This document shows, one piece after another, positions 32,265 through 39,907 of a stretch of 42,746 nucleotides of DNA. Both the position numbers and the translations under genes were made by a program. The first letter of the stretch is position 1. Each line of letters starts with the position of its first letter. This DNA comes from SFWF01 sp964599835 (GTDB lineage: Bacteria; Bacillota; Clostridia; Oscillospirales; Acutalibacteraceae). The notes beneath the pieces are model-generated. The model was not told the DNA's origin, did not search any database, and was given only the letters and a program-made list of their open reading frames with translations. The stretch covers positions 1 to 42,746 of the forward strand of contig CAZRHF010000006.1 of NCBI GenBank assembly GCA_964599835.1, read 5' to 3'.

Positions 32265-33845
32265 ATGAAATTCGGAATAAAAATATTGCTTAATACCTTT
32301 GCGGAAGAGTTAAATGCTACTACCCAAAGAATAATAAACAGCTTCGGCGGTGTGGATATGATGCTTGCTGCCTTGTCGAAGGAGCTTTATTCGGTAGAGC
32401 TTGCTTCCGTAAGGGAAGACACTCCGCCCGAGCTTCTTTTAAAGGCCTTTGAAGTCTGCAAAGCCCACGGTCTTGAAATAACCGTCCACGGAGCTCTGCC
32501 GGATGGCTCTCCCGACGACTTTTTCGTCCCTTATGAAGCTTTGCTTAAAAGGCGGGAAGCTCCCCTTAACGTAACCGTTCATCCCCATTTTCCGAAGGAA
32601 AGAAGCGTTACCTACCTGAAGTCCATCTGCTCCCGCATCGAAAGGGAAAACCTTCCTTTAAGAATAACCCTGGAGAATCAGCGCTATCGTGATAAGTATA
32701 CCGCAGATATGGGCTGCAGGACCGTAACCGAAATTGCAAAGGAGGTAAACAGCAGTGTCCTGTTCCTCTGCTTCGATTTCGGCCATCAGCTTTCCAATAT
32801 AAGAAACGAGCTTGAGCCCATCGACCTTACCGATGACGAGTTCTTCTCACGGGTCAAACATACCCACATCCACAGTCTTTTTGAGGGAAAGACCCATTTC
32901 CCCCTGTCTGTGGGCGAGACAGCCCTCGACTATAACCTTAAAAATCTGTTTAAACACGGCTTCGACGGGGTCTTAATGCTGGAGCTTGGCCCCGACCGAT
33001 ATTTTGACAGATTCGATACCAAAACCGCCGCCCTCGATTCGATCGGGATAATCAAAAAGGCCGCCGCCCTTGCCAAAGCCGCCCTTTTAGAGGAGGAAAA
33101 TTTTAAAACCTACGGCAAAAGGGTAGCGGAAGCCTATAAAAAACTTAAAACCGCCGAAAAGGGAATTATGGCAATAGCTCCCGCAGGATATATAGTAAAG
33201 CTGGGCGACACCCTTATCGCCGTAGACCCTTCGGTAAACCGCCTGCCTTTAAGCGAGACCGACAAGGCTTTGGCAATTAAGCTGGTTTCCTCCTGCGACT
33301 GCGCTATCGTTACCCACAGTCATACCGACCACTACGATAAAGCCCTGCTTGCAGACTTGCCTGAAGATATTCCCGTTTACATTCCCGACTTTATGCCCGA
33401 TAAAAATAAAAATGCCGTCAGCGTTACCGACGGCACGGTGATAGAGAAAAAGGGCGTAAAAATAACCTTCTTCGACAGCCCACACTCAAGGGGAGAAAAC
33501 ATCGTTCTTCAGTACGGCTTCGCCCTGACCTATAAGGGCAAAAGCTATGTTTTTCCCACCGACGTAAGGGACTATTTAAAGCCTCATCCCGTCTTCAAAA
33601 ACACCGGGGCGGTAGTAGCACACCTCTGGCTCGGAAGACAAAACTCCCTTAAATGCAAGGGGAATTACACCGAGGAATTTATTGAGTTTTTCAGCAGCTT
33701 CGGCGCGGAAAAATACTTCGTCGGCCATCTGCTCGACACCATCCGCCCCATTGAAGATATGTGGAACGATATGCATTTCGATATAATAAAGGACGGCCTC
33801 AAAAACAGCCAAATGCTAAAAACAGGCGATTTTTCAGAGCTATGA
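32265..33845 (+). CDS. Fusion of a sugar-phosphate isomerase TIM barrel with a UlaG-like metallo-beta-lactamase-fold domain
   Basis: Residues about 1-270 are a xylose-isomerase-like TIM barrel with metal ligands E137 (TLEN), D171 and H174 (CFDFGH), H201/H203 (HTHIHS) and E240 (MLELG). A helical linker rich in Ala/Lys (about 262-305) leads to an MBL-fold hydrolase domain with HSHTDH at 351-356, SPH at 405-407, D433 in FPTD and H488 in VGH, a complete metal set. The pairing recalls UlaE (L-xylulose-5-phosphate 3-epimerase) and UlaG (L-ascorbate-6-phosphate lactonase), which are separate proteins in the ascorbate pathway. So a lactone-opening plus isomerising bifunctional enzyme is plausible. 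GGAG precedes the ATG; no frameshift or stop between domains. Confidence 0.85.
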   Translation: MKFGIKILLNTFAEELNATTQRIINSFGGVDMMLAALSKELYSVELASVREDTPPELLLKAFEVCKAHGLEITVHGALPDGSPDDFFVPYEALLKRREAPLNVTVHPHFPKERSVTYLKSICSRIERENLPLRITLENQRYRDKYTADMGCRTVTEIAKEVNSSVLFLCFDFGHQLSNIRNELEPIDLTDDEFFSRVKHTHIHSLFEGKTHFPLSVGETALDYNLKNLFKHGFDGVLMLELGPDRYFDRFDTKTAALDSIGIIKKAAALAKAALLEEENFKTYGKRVAEAYKKLKTAEKGIMAIAPAGYIVKLGDTLIAVDPSVNRLPLSETDKALAIKLVSSCDCAIVTHSHTDHYDKALLADLPEDIPVYIPDFMPDKNKNAVSVTDGTVIEKKGVKITFFDSPHSRGENIVLQYGFALTYKGKSYVFPTDVRDYLKPHPVFKNTGAVVAHLWLGRQNSLKCKGNYTEEFIEFFSSFGAEKYFVGHLLDTIRPIEDMWNDMHFDIIKDGLKNSQMLKTGDFSEL

Positions 33846-33869
33846 ACGGAACAAAAATTGCTTCGACAG

Positions 33870-33960
33870 CGAGCCTTATCCTAAGGGAGAAGGGGGACCA
33901 CGACCCTTTGGGTCGTATTTCCGTCCTGCGGCCGAAAAATGGTGTTGCCTTCCGGCAAAT
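33870..33960. repeat. Possible intergenic REP-like element
   Basis: Two small perfect hairpins, ACGACCC-TTT-GGGTCGT (33900-33916) and TTGCC-TTCC-GGCAA (33945-33958), follow a purine-rich AAGGGAGAAGGGGG. This resembles the short non-coding repeats scattered between genes in many Clostridia. Only one copy is in the window, so the repeat nature is a guess. Confidence 0.3.
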
Positions 33961-34035
33961 GATGACGTGCTTCTTTTCCCTTTTCCCGTTTCCCTCGACC
34001 GCAGATCGCTCCGTCGCAGACACCTTTTTTACTGT

Positions 34036-34821
34036 TTAACCGCTCTTTTGCCTATACTCCTTGGGTGTTACCCCAAAGCATCTTAAAAACTCTCTGTTAA
34101 AGCTTCTTATCGACCCAAAGCCGGAATCGTACGCGATCTCGCTGAGGGTCATTTCTTTTTCCCGCCTTATCCTTTCGGCCGCGTAGGCACATCTTATGAG
34201 ATTAACGTATTTCGTAAAGGACATACCGCTGTTTTTCATAAAAAGACGGCTTAAATAAACGCTGTGAATACCGAGTGCCTTTGCCGTCTCGGTAAGGGTC
34301 ACGGCATCCGAAGTAAAGTTCTGCTGAATATACCTTACCGCCTCAATAAAGGTCTTATCGGGAGTCCTTCCCGAAGGAACGAAGTCGCAGCTTCTCAGCA
34401 TTTCGCCGCAAAGGGGATAAAGAGCCGCCCTGCAGCCGACGCTGTCTTCAAAGTCATCGGGTAAAATTCCGTCGCAAAAGCTTACGACCCGTTCATCTAT
34501 CTCAAAAACCTCGGTCAAAAGCTGTTTATCCTTGACCCTATCGTAAAAATCCGAAACAATCTCGGGTGAAAACTCTATAACCAGACAGCTTGAGCCTTTC
34601 GGCGTATAAAAGGAATGTTGTTCAAAGGGAAACATCAGGGTCGCCTTACCTGCCGTAAGCGTGCGGTCCTTTCCGCTGACGTTCATAATAAGCTCGCCTC
34701 GACTTACAAAAACCAGCTCCATACTGTAATGAATATGCATGGGACACTGAACGTCCAGATGCTTTTCGGCCTTGAAAAAGCTTGAACGCACTTTTAAGCT
34801 GTCGACGCTGAAAATAAACAT
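34036..34821 (-). CDS. AraC family regulator with cupin sensor domain
   Basis: The 261-residue protein has a cupin-like N-terminus (CPMHIHYSMELVFVSRGEL, FPFEQHSFY) and an AraC C-terminal domain with VTLTETAKALGIHSVYLSRLF and SEIAYDSGFGSIRSFNREF. GGAG lies seven bases before the ATG. It is divergent from the broken transporter and the GH141-like/SGNH operon and is the likely regulator of these, or of the neighbouring fusion gene. Confidence 0.87.
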   Translation of the reverse strand: MFIFSVDSLKVRSSFFKAEKHLDVQCPMHIHYSMELVFVSRGELIMNVSGKDRTLTAGKATLMFPFEQHSFYTPKGSSCLVIEFSPEIVSDFYDRVKDKQLLTEVFEIDERVVSFCDGILPDDFEDSVGCRAALYPLCGEMLRSCDFVPSGRTPDKTFIEAVRYIQQNFTSDAVTLTETAKALGIHSVYLSRLFMKNSGMSFTKYVNLIRCAYAAERIRREKEMTLSEIAYDSGFGSIRSFNREFLRCFGVTPKEYRQKSG

Positions 34822-34853
34822 ATCATATCTCCGTAAGGTTAAATTTTGTCTAT

Positions 34854-34883
34854 ATAATATTACCTTTTGTCTTGCTTTGTCAA
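34854..34883 (-). promoter_or_regulatory. Promoter of the third AraC regulator
   Basis: On the minus strand: TTGACA (34883 to 34878), 18-base spacer, TATTAT (34859 to 34854). Confidence 0.55.
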
Positions 34884-34901
34884 GGAAGATTTTGTTACAA
34901 T
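34872..34901 (+). promoter_or_regulatory. Possible promoter of the transporter/GH141-like operon
   Basis: TTGCTT (34872-34877), 18-base spacer, TACAAT (34896-34901). Its -35 overlaps that of the divergent regulator, so the two may compete. Confidence 0.35.
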
Positions 34902-34923
34902 GCAGAAAAAGGCAGGTGAGACA

Positions 34924-34998
34924 GTGTTAGCGCTTTATTATACCGGTGTTTTTGTTTGTCTGTCGCTGGGTGTCTTCTCAAACCAGAAATATGCCTGA
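34924..34998 (+). pseudogene. Detached N-terminal fragment (first membrane helix) of the DMT transporter
   Basis: From GTG 34924, with AGGTGAG just upstream, 24 codons encode a hydrophobic helix ending in GVFSNQKYA, then TGA at 34996-34998. The next codon in the same frame is the ATG of the main ORF. The fragment plus main ORF gives 295 codons, the normal size of an EamA/DMT transporter, so the TGA looks like a nonsense change in the loop after the first helix. Confidence 0.6.
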
Positions 34999-35811
34999 AT
35001 GTCAAAAAATAGCGACGATATCCTGACCTATTCTCTGGTTACGGGAATAATCGCAATGTTTGTTTTCGGCATAACCGCAGGCTTTAGCATAAGAATCAAC
35101 CTGAGAACCTGCGTCTATGCCGCCATATATGCCCTGCTTATCTTCGCGAACTATTTTTTCTCTGTTCTGGTCTTTAAATTTATGGGCATTGCCGAAAAGA
35201 CATTTATCTGTTCGGGACTCAGCATCATCGCTACAGCGGCTGTGGGTTGCATAGCCTTCAGCGAAAGCTTCACCCTTAGATCTGCCGCGCAGATAGGTCT
35301 TGTGCTTGCGACCCTTCTTGCGGTATTCTTACCCAACGCCAAAAAGGGCACAAAGAATAAAAGCATCACCGCTATAGGACTTCTGTTCTGTGTTTTCACG
35401 ACCGTTCTTGCGGTAGGCTGTAACACCTTGACGAAATATTTCGCCCTTGATACCAATGTTACCAACGAAAATTCCTTCTTCTTTCTGACTAACGCCTTTA
35501 TCGTGGTGTTTTCCCTTATTTGCGTTACAGTACGAAATAAATTTTCGGTAAAAAGCATTGCCCGAAGCTTTACCGCCATATCCCTGCAGGGATATTTAAT
35601 GATAATAATAAACGTTATCTCGTCAAACGTCACGTCGGTACTTTTCGTGCTGGTGCTGAGAAAGGTCGACCTGCTGGTGTTCTCTCCCCTGAACAGCGCA
35701 TTAGCCCTGCTTGCAGGCGAGGTGGTTGCGGTATTTATTGCAAAAGAAAAACCGAGAATTGTCGCTACAATACTTGCGCTGTCCTCGGTTCTTGTGGTAT
35801 TATTATTTTAG
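34999..35811 (+). CDS. DMT/EamA-like transporter lacking its first helix
   Basis: This 270-residue membrane protein has about nine hydrophobic helices arranged as two repeats, typical of ten-helix drug/metabolite transporters. The expected first helix is encoded in frame upstream but separated by a stop codon (34924-34998). If translation re-initiates at this ATG, directly after the TGA, the product would have one helix fewer and altered topology, so activity is doubtful. No RBS of its own is evident. It is followed 13 bases later by the GH141-like gene and may once have imported or exported a sugar-derived compound. Confidence 0.75.
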   Translation: MSKNSDDILTYSLVTGIIAMFVFGITAGFSIRINLRTCVYAAIYALLIFANYFFSVLVFKFMGIAEKTFICSGLSIIATAAVGCIAFSESFTLRSAAQIGLVLATLLAVFLPNAKKGTKNKSITAIGLLFCVFTTVLAVGCNTLTKYFALDTNVTNENSFFFLTNAFIVVFSLICVTVRNKFSVKSIARSFTAISLQGYLMIIINVISSNVTSVLFVLVLRKVDLLVFSPLNSALALLAGEVVAVFIAKEKPRIVATILALSSVLVVLLF

Positions 35812-35824
35812 AAGGTGATTAATT

Positions 35825-37840
35825 ATGTTAAACAGCAGAAATTCTTCCATAATCTATGTTTCTCAGGAAGTGGGAAACGATAAGTTCAGCGGATATTCTC
35901 CAAACGCCGACGGCAAGGGTGCAGGCCCTATAAAAACGCTGGGTCGGCTCGAAGAAATGATAAATTCCCTTAGAGTAGGAGATTACTTGGCTCCCATACT
36001 CGTCCGTTTTATGGGCGACTTCCAGATGGATCGGAGCATCCGTTTCGGTGCCGAAACCTTAAAGCCTCATTTCGGAAAGACCTTTAAGTGTGCCGACGTT
36101 ACCTTCGAATCTTACGGCGACAAGACTGCCCGTCTTATCGGCGGAAAAATTCTCAAAGGCTTTAAGAAGGATACCTTTAACGGTGCCGACTGCATCTCTC
36201 TCCACATCCCTGAGGTAGAAAAAGGGGAGTGGCTTTTCACCGACCTTTTCGTAAACGGTAAGCACGCCGCCCTCTCCCGCTACCCTAAAACGGGAACCCT
36301 TGAAGGCGTTACCACCGAGAATCCCACCGACTGGTATCTATCCAACGGTTCAAAATGGTTTGTGGCTAAGAAGGAAGACCTCGAAAATATCAGCGGCGTT
36401 GAGGATGCTATCGTTTCCTTCAACCACTTCTGGATAGACGAGCATTCTCCCGTCGAGTCCTACGACCGAGAGACGGGAAAGCTGACTATGGCCTACCGTT
36501 CCCGTTTTATGCTTACGGTAGACTACTATAAAAACAGCTCCTCCGACCTTCATTACTATCTTGAAAACGTTGCCGAAACCTTTTCCGAACCCGGTGAATG
36601 GTTTTTAGATGTTAAAAAGGGAATGCTCTACTACATCCCCGAAGAAGGACAGGATCCCGATGAGCTTGAGATCATCGCCCCCACACAGAAGTATTTTGTT
36701 GAGCTTCACGGAAGTGAGAGTAACAAAATTTCGGGCTTCCGTTTCAGAAACCTTGAATTTATCGGCACCAAGGGCGACTATGCAAGCAAAAACTGCTTCG
36801 CTACCGAAAAGGATAAGGGAGAAGACGATACGGTCTATGCCTCCGACGCACAGTCCTGCTTCGGCGCCCACGGTGCGATCCGTATAGAGAATGCCGAGGA
36901 CTGCGCTTTTGAAAACTGCCGAATAATCTGTGCAGGTGTTCATGCCGTTGAAATAAATAAGGGCTGTGACAGCATACGTGTTGAAAACTGCCATATCGAA
37001 GAGGCAGGCGCAGGCGGAATCAAGATCTGGGGTACTACCGCCGAGGAGACCGAGGATATCCGCCCAACAGGTCACTGTGTCATTTCGGGCAATACCATAA
37101 CCAACTGCGGAAAACGCTATGCCGCAGGCTGTGGCGTGCTTATCTGCCATTCTGCCCACAATGAGGTATCAAATAACGAGATCTCCAACCTTGAATATTC
37201 GGGTGTTTCGGTAGGTTGGGAGTGGGGCTACAAACCCTCTTCTACCTATGGCAATATAATCAGAAATAACCACATCCACCACATCGGTCAGGGCAGACTT
37301 TCGGATATGGGAGGAATTTATCTTCTTGGAAATCAGCACGGCACCGTGGTGTCGGGCAACCTTATCCACGATGTTACAAGCTCTAACTACGGCGGAATGG
37401 GAATCTATACCGACGAGGGTTCAAGCTACATAACGGTCGAAAACAATATCGTTTTCCGCTGTAAGGAATGCTGTTATCAGCACCACTTCGGAAAATTCAA
37501 CACCCTCCGCGGCAATATTTTTGCCCTTGGCGGAAAGGCACTTCTCGATATTTCCAAAAGAGAGGACCACACCTCCCTTGTCGTCGAGGAAAACCTCTTC
37601 ATTTCCGACGGCGTCCCCGCATATTTCCTGTGCCCTCAGGTAGGCTGTTGCCCTTCCTCTGACCTTGTAGCTTCTAAAAACACATATTGGGATCTTTCGG
37701 GCAAGGAGCCTATGATGCTAAGATACGAATTCGGTGACATCTTCTTTAAGGATTGGAAAGACTACTACGGCTACGACGAGGAAAGCAAAAACGAAAAGCC
37801 CCCGAAAGAGATTCTCGAAAAGGTAGAAATATATGAGTAA
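35825..37840 (+). CDS. Right-handed beta-helix glycosidase-like protein, GH141-like
   Basis: The 671-residue protein has an N-terminal part of about 320 residues containing YLENVAETFSEPGEWFLD and GMLYYIPEEG, which is the pattern seen in GH141-type enzymes (alpha-L-fucosidase or xylanase), then a long parallel beta-helix (about 330-620) with repeats such as IRIENAEDCAFENC, CVISGNTITNCG and NNHIHHIGQGRLSDMGGIY. No signal peptide, hence cytoplasmic. Substrate cannot be fixed; GH120-type or epimerase-like beta-helix proteins are alternatives. It overlaps the SGNH gene by eight bases, so the two are co-translated. Confidence 0.72.
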   Translation: MLNSRNSSIIYVSQEVGNDKFSGYSPNADGKGAGPIKTLGRLEEMINSLRVGDYLAPILVRFMGDFQMDRSIRFGAETLKPHFGKTFKCADVTFESYGDKTARLIGGKILKGFKKDTFNGADCISLHIPEVEKGEWLFTDLFVNGKHAALSRYPKTGTLEGVTTENPTDWYLSNGSKWFVAKKEDLENISGVEDAIVSFNHFWIDEHSPVESYDRETGKLTMAYRSRFMLTVDYYKNSSSDLHYYLENVAETFSEPGEWFLDVKKGMLYYIPEEGQDPDELEIIAPTQKYFVELHGSESNKISGFRFRNLEFIGTKGDYASKNCFATEKDKGEDDTVYASDAQSCFGAHGAIRIENAEDCAFENCRIICAGVHAVEINKGCDSIRVENCHIEEAGAGGIKIWGTTAEETEDIRPTGHCVISGNTITNCGKRYAAGCGVLICHSAHNEVSNNEISNLEYSGVSVGWEWGYKPSSTYGNIIRNNHIHHIGQGRLSDMGGIYLLGNQHGTVVSGNLIHDVTSSNYGGMGIYTDEGSSYITVENNIVFRCKECCYQHHFGKFNTLRGNIFALGGKALLDISKREDHTSLVVEENLFISDGVPAYFLCPQVGCCPSSDLVASKNTYWDLSGKEPMMLRYEFGDIFFKDWKDYYGYDEESKNEKPPKEILEKVEIYE

Positions 37841-38396
37841 GCTTGAAAGGTACGAGTGGGAATCCCTTTGGTGGGAGGAGCCCGAAAATAAGGATAAAAA
37901 ACATATTCTTTATATCGGAGACTCCATCTCCCGCGGCACCGCCCCTGAACTGAATAAGCTTTCCGACACCCTTGCGGTCGACAATTTTGCCACCTCCAAG
38001 GCGGTGGACAACCCCCATTTTATAAAGTCGCTTGCAGTTTTCGCGGCGCAGGACCCGGGCTATACTACCGTTTTATTCAATAACGGTCTCCACGGCTTTC
38101 ATATGACGGCAGAAGAATACGAAGCGGCTTATGAAGCCTTTTTCCTGAAGGTAAAAGAGCTGTTTAAAACCGCAAAATTCTATATACTTCTCTCCACCTT
38201 TACAAAGGCCGATATGAATGAGGAAACAATTCTCCGCAATGCCGCCGTTTTGCAAATTGCAAATAAACTTGGCGTAGAGACCATCGACCTTTACGAGGTA
38301 TCAAAGGCCAACCAAAACACCATCTCAGCCGACAACGTCCACTTTACCCCCGAAGGCTATGAAATTTTAGCCAAAACAATACTCGAAAATATGTAA
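37833..38396 (+). CDS. SGNH/GDSL-family hydrolase, probable carbohydrate esterase
   Basis: The 187-residue protein has block I GDSISRG with the nucleophile Ser near residue 31, an NNGLHGFH segment in place of the block III GND, and the C-terminal DNVHFTPEGY with the DxxH dyad. No signal peptide. It probably removes acetyl or other acyl groups from sugars, in partnership with the overlapping beta-helix enzyme upstream. A bidirectional terminator follows. Confidence 0.85.
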   Translation: MSKLERYEWESLWWEEPENKDKKHILYIGDSISRGTAPELNKLSDTLAVDNFATSKAVDNPHFIKSLAVFAAQDPGYTTVLFNNGLHGFHMTAEEYEAAYEAFFLKVKELFKTAKFYILLSTFTKADMNEETILRNAAVLQIANKLGVETIDLYEVSKANQNTISADNVHFTPEGYEILAKTILENM

Positions 38397-38430
38397 CAAA
38401 AAATCACCCGAGAGTTCGGGTGATTTTTTG
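38397..38430. terminator. Bidirectional terminator between convergent SGNH genes
   Basis: A 15-base-pair perfect stem (38397-38411 with 38416-38430) and four-base loop GAGT, with A6 and T6 ends. Confidence 0.92.
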
Positions 38431-38433
38431 TTA

Positions 38434-39198
38434 TTATTTATTGCAGACCTTATGTACCGTCTCTTTTATAAGCTCCAGCTTATGCATTACCTCGGGGGTG
38501 ATAACTCCAACGTGGTTTACGGGCGGTATAAAAGGATTGCTTCTTATATCTCCGCCTATAAGGGTCTCGAACCAGGTTGCGGCTACGGCATAGCGGCCGT
38601 AGAAAAGGTGCATATGGAAGCCGTCCCTGCAAAGGCTCTGTCCCTCACCGGGATAGTCGAACTCTGGCAGAGTTCTGAGGGACTTTATTACGTCGCCCGA
38701 GGGGATGATGTCGGCACCGATAAAGTCGGCCGCTTTCTTTGCGGCTTCGTCGATGCAGGCGGCCATCTTTTCCTGACTGTTTTCATAGTTGGCAAAGCCA
38801 CCGTGATGGGAGTCGCGGTCGTAGGCCCAGGTCTTGTGCCAATATATCTTAGCGTTCGGCTTATGCTCTCTTATGAAGGAAACAAGCTCATCCAGGAAGG
38901 GTCTATAGGTCTCGTACATTCCGCTGAAGTGACTTGCCTGCTGAAGGGTGATGATATCCCAGTCGTAAGCCTTTATCTCTTCGGGAAGGGAAGCGGCTCT
39001 GGCGCTCTTGGCATTTATTCCGAGGCCGTATTCGTACGCGCCCGACTTAAGACAGCCTGCGTGCCTCTCAAGAGAACAGCCGCCGATGGACATATTGTGT
39101 ATGAAAACCTCGTTTACTCCTCCGCAGGCGCAGATATCCTTAAGATATTCCACCGCGTCACAGGAAAAACTGTTTCCGATGGCCAGGATCTTTAACAT
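38434..39198 (-). CDS. DUF4886-type SGNH hydrolase
   Basis: The 254-residue protein begins LKILAIGNSFSCDAVEYL, the block I of DUF4886 proteins (Ser near residue 10), followed by MSIGGCSLERH, a WDIITLQQASHFSG segment and a C-terminal DGFHMHLFYGRYAVA with the catalytic His. These proteins are thought to be carbohydrate esterases of the SGNH superfamily. AAGGAG precedes the ATG. It is the last gene of a three-gene minus-strand operon that starts at 39753. Confidence 0.85.
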   Translation of the reverse strand: MLKILAIGNSFSCDAVEYLKDICACGGVNEVFIHNMSIGGCSLERHAGCLKSGAYEYGLGINAKSARAASLPEEIKAYDWDIITLQQASHFSGMYETYRPFLDELVSFIREHKPNAKIYWHKTWAYDRDSHHGGFANYENSQEKMAACIDEAAKKAADFIGADIIPSGDVIKSLRTLPEFDYPGEGQSLCRDGFHMHLFYGRYAVAATWFETLIGGDIRSNPFIPPVNHVGVITPEVMHKLELIKETVHKVCNK

Positions 39199-39210
39199 AA
39201 TAACAGCTCC

Positions 39211-39486
39211 TTATTTGTCGGCAAGGGCGCGGTCAAGCCAGGTGGAGGCGAAATACATAGCCTCGTTAAAGCCGTTTTTCTCGGTAGACTTGGTTACGTT
39301 ATCCAGCTTTTCCGAATCGTTCTTAATAAGGTTTACCTTAATTTTGTCGGCAACCTCAAGGTCACCCTCCTTGTGGGAGGTCAAAATATCGAAGCGGATA
39401 ACGAACTTCTCGCTCATATCACCGAAATATACGGTGTTGCCCTTTCGGACTAAGGGCTTATTCTTGTAGGTCAAAAAATCGCTCAT
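39211..39486 (-). CDS. Small protein of unknown function (91 residues)
   Basis: I do not recognise this protein. It is 91 residues, rich in charged and beta-forming residues (NTVYFGDMSEKFVIRFDIL, DLEVADKIKVNLIKND), with no membrane segment or signal. It has a weak RBS (GGAAGTAG) and sits 12 bases after the next small gene of the same operon. Coding is supported by codon use and by tight operon packing. Confidence 0.65.
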   Translation of the reverse strand: MSDFLTYKNKPLVRKGNTVYFGDMSEKFVIRFDILTSHKEGDLEVADKIKVNLIKNDSEKLDNVTKSTEKNGFNEAMYFASTWLDRALADK

Positions 39487-39498
39487 TGGGTCTACTTC

Positions 39499-39753
39499 CT
39501 ATTCTTCATCAATTTTTCCGTAGAGGTTGAATCTGAAAAGTTTGGATTCGTCCTCCTGGTTGGTGCAACGGATGGTAGCTTCGCTGACCTTCGCACCGTT
39601 TAAAATGTTGGCGATACCCATTATCTGACAAAGCTTACTGCGAAGATTAAGGCAGTCGCCGTCGGGGGTCTCAAGAAAAACGTCGCCCTTGCAGTGGTCG
39701 AGGGCTTCGATAAACTTGTTAAAGTCTATGTCGTGTATCTGTATCTTATCCAT
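39499..39753 (-). CDS. Small conserved-looking protein of unknown function (84 residues)
   Basis: The 84-residue protein is soluble with an alternating pattern (FLETPDGDCLNLRSKLCQI, EATIRCTNQEDESKLFRFNL). I cannot assign a family. It has a strong AAGGAGG RBS and a perfect consensus promoter, so it is real and probably abundant. First gene of the operon with 39211-39486 and the DUF4886 gene; divergent from glyS. Confidence 0.72.
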   Translation of the reverse strand: MDKIQIHDIDFNKFIEALDHCKGDVFLETPDGDCLNLRSKLCQIMGIANILNGAKVSEATIRCTNQEDESKLFRFNLYGKIDEE

Positions 39754-39783
39754 ACGATATCCTCCTTAAAAATTCTTTATAAA

Positions 39784-39812
39784 ATTATATCTTAAATCCA
39801 CATTTATGTCAA
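39784..39812 (-). promoter_or_regulatory. Perfect-consensus promoter of the small-protein operon
   Basis: On the minus strand: TTGACA (39812 to 39807), 17-base spacer, TATAAT (39789 to 39784). Confidence 0.75.
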
Positions 39813-39835
39813 GTGGGTAAAAGGTTGTTAAATGC

Positions 39836-39864
39836 TTGACAATTCGGGCAGTTTACTGTAATAT
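39836..39864 (+). promoter_or_regulatory. Promoter of glyS
   Basis: TTGACA (39836-39841), 17-base spacer, TAATAT (39859-39864). I see no T-box leader between it and the ATG at 39908. Confidence 0.65.
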
Positions 39865-39907
39865 TATATGAGATATGGGATATTTCATCCTTATTGGAGG
39901 TTATAAA

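Noticed and set aside
34996..34998. TGA read as an amino acid (recoding) in the DMT transporter
   Set aside because: TGA is used as a normal stop in several genes here (for example at 2564-2566, 6760-6762, 15847-15849 and 16581-16583), and no selenocysteine insertion element is evident after the codon.
38428..39195. 255-codon plus-strand frame opposite the DUF4886 gene
   Set aside because: The minus-strand frame has clear SGNH motifs and a good RBS, while the plus frame begins within the terminator and matches no family pattern.
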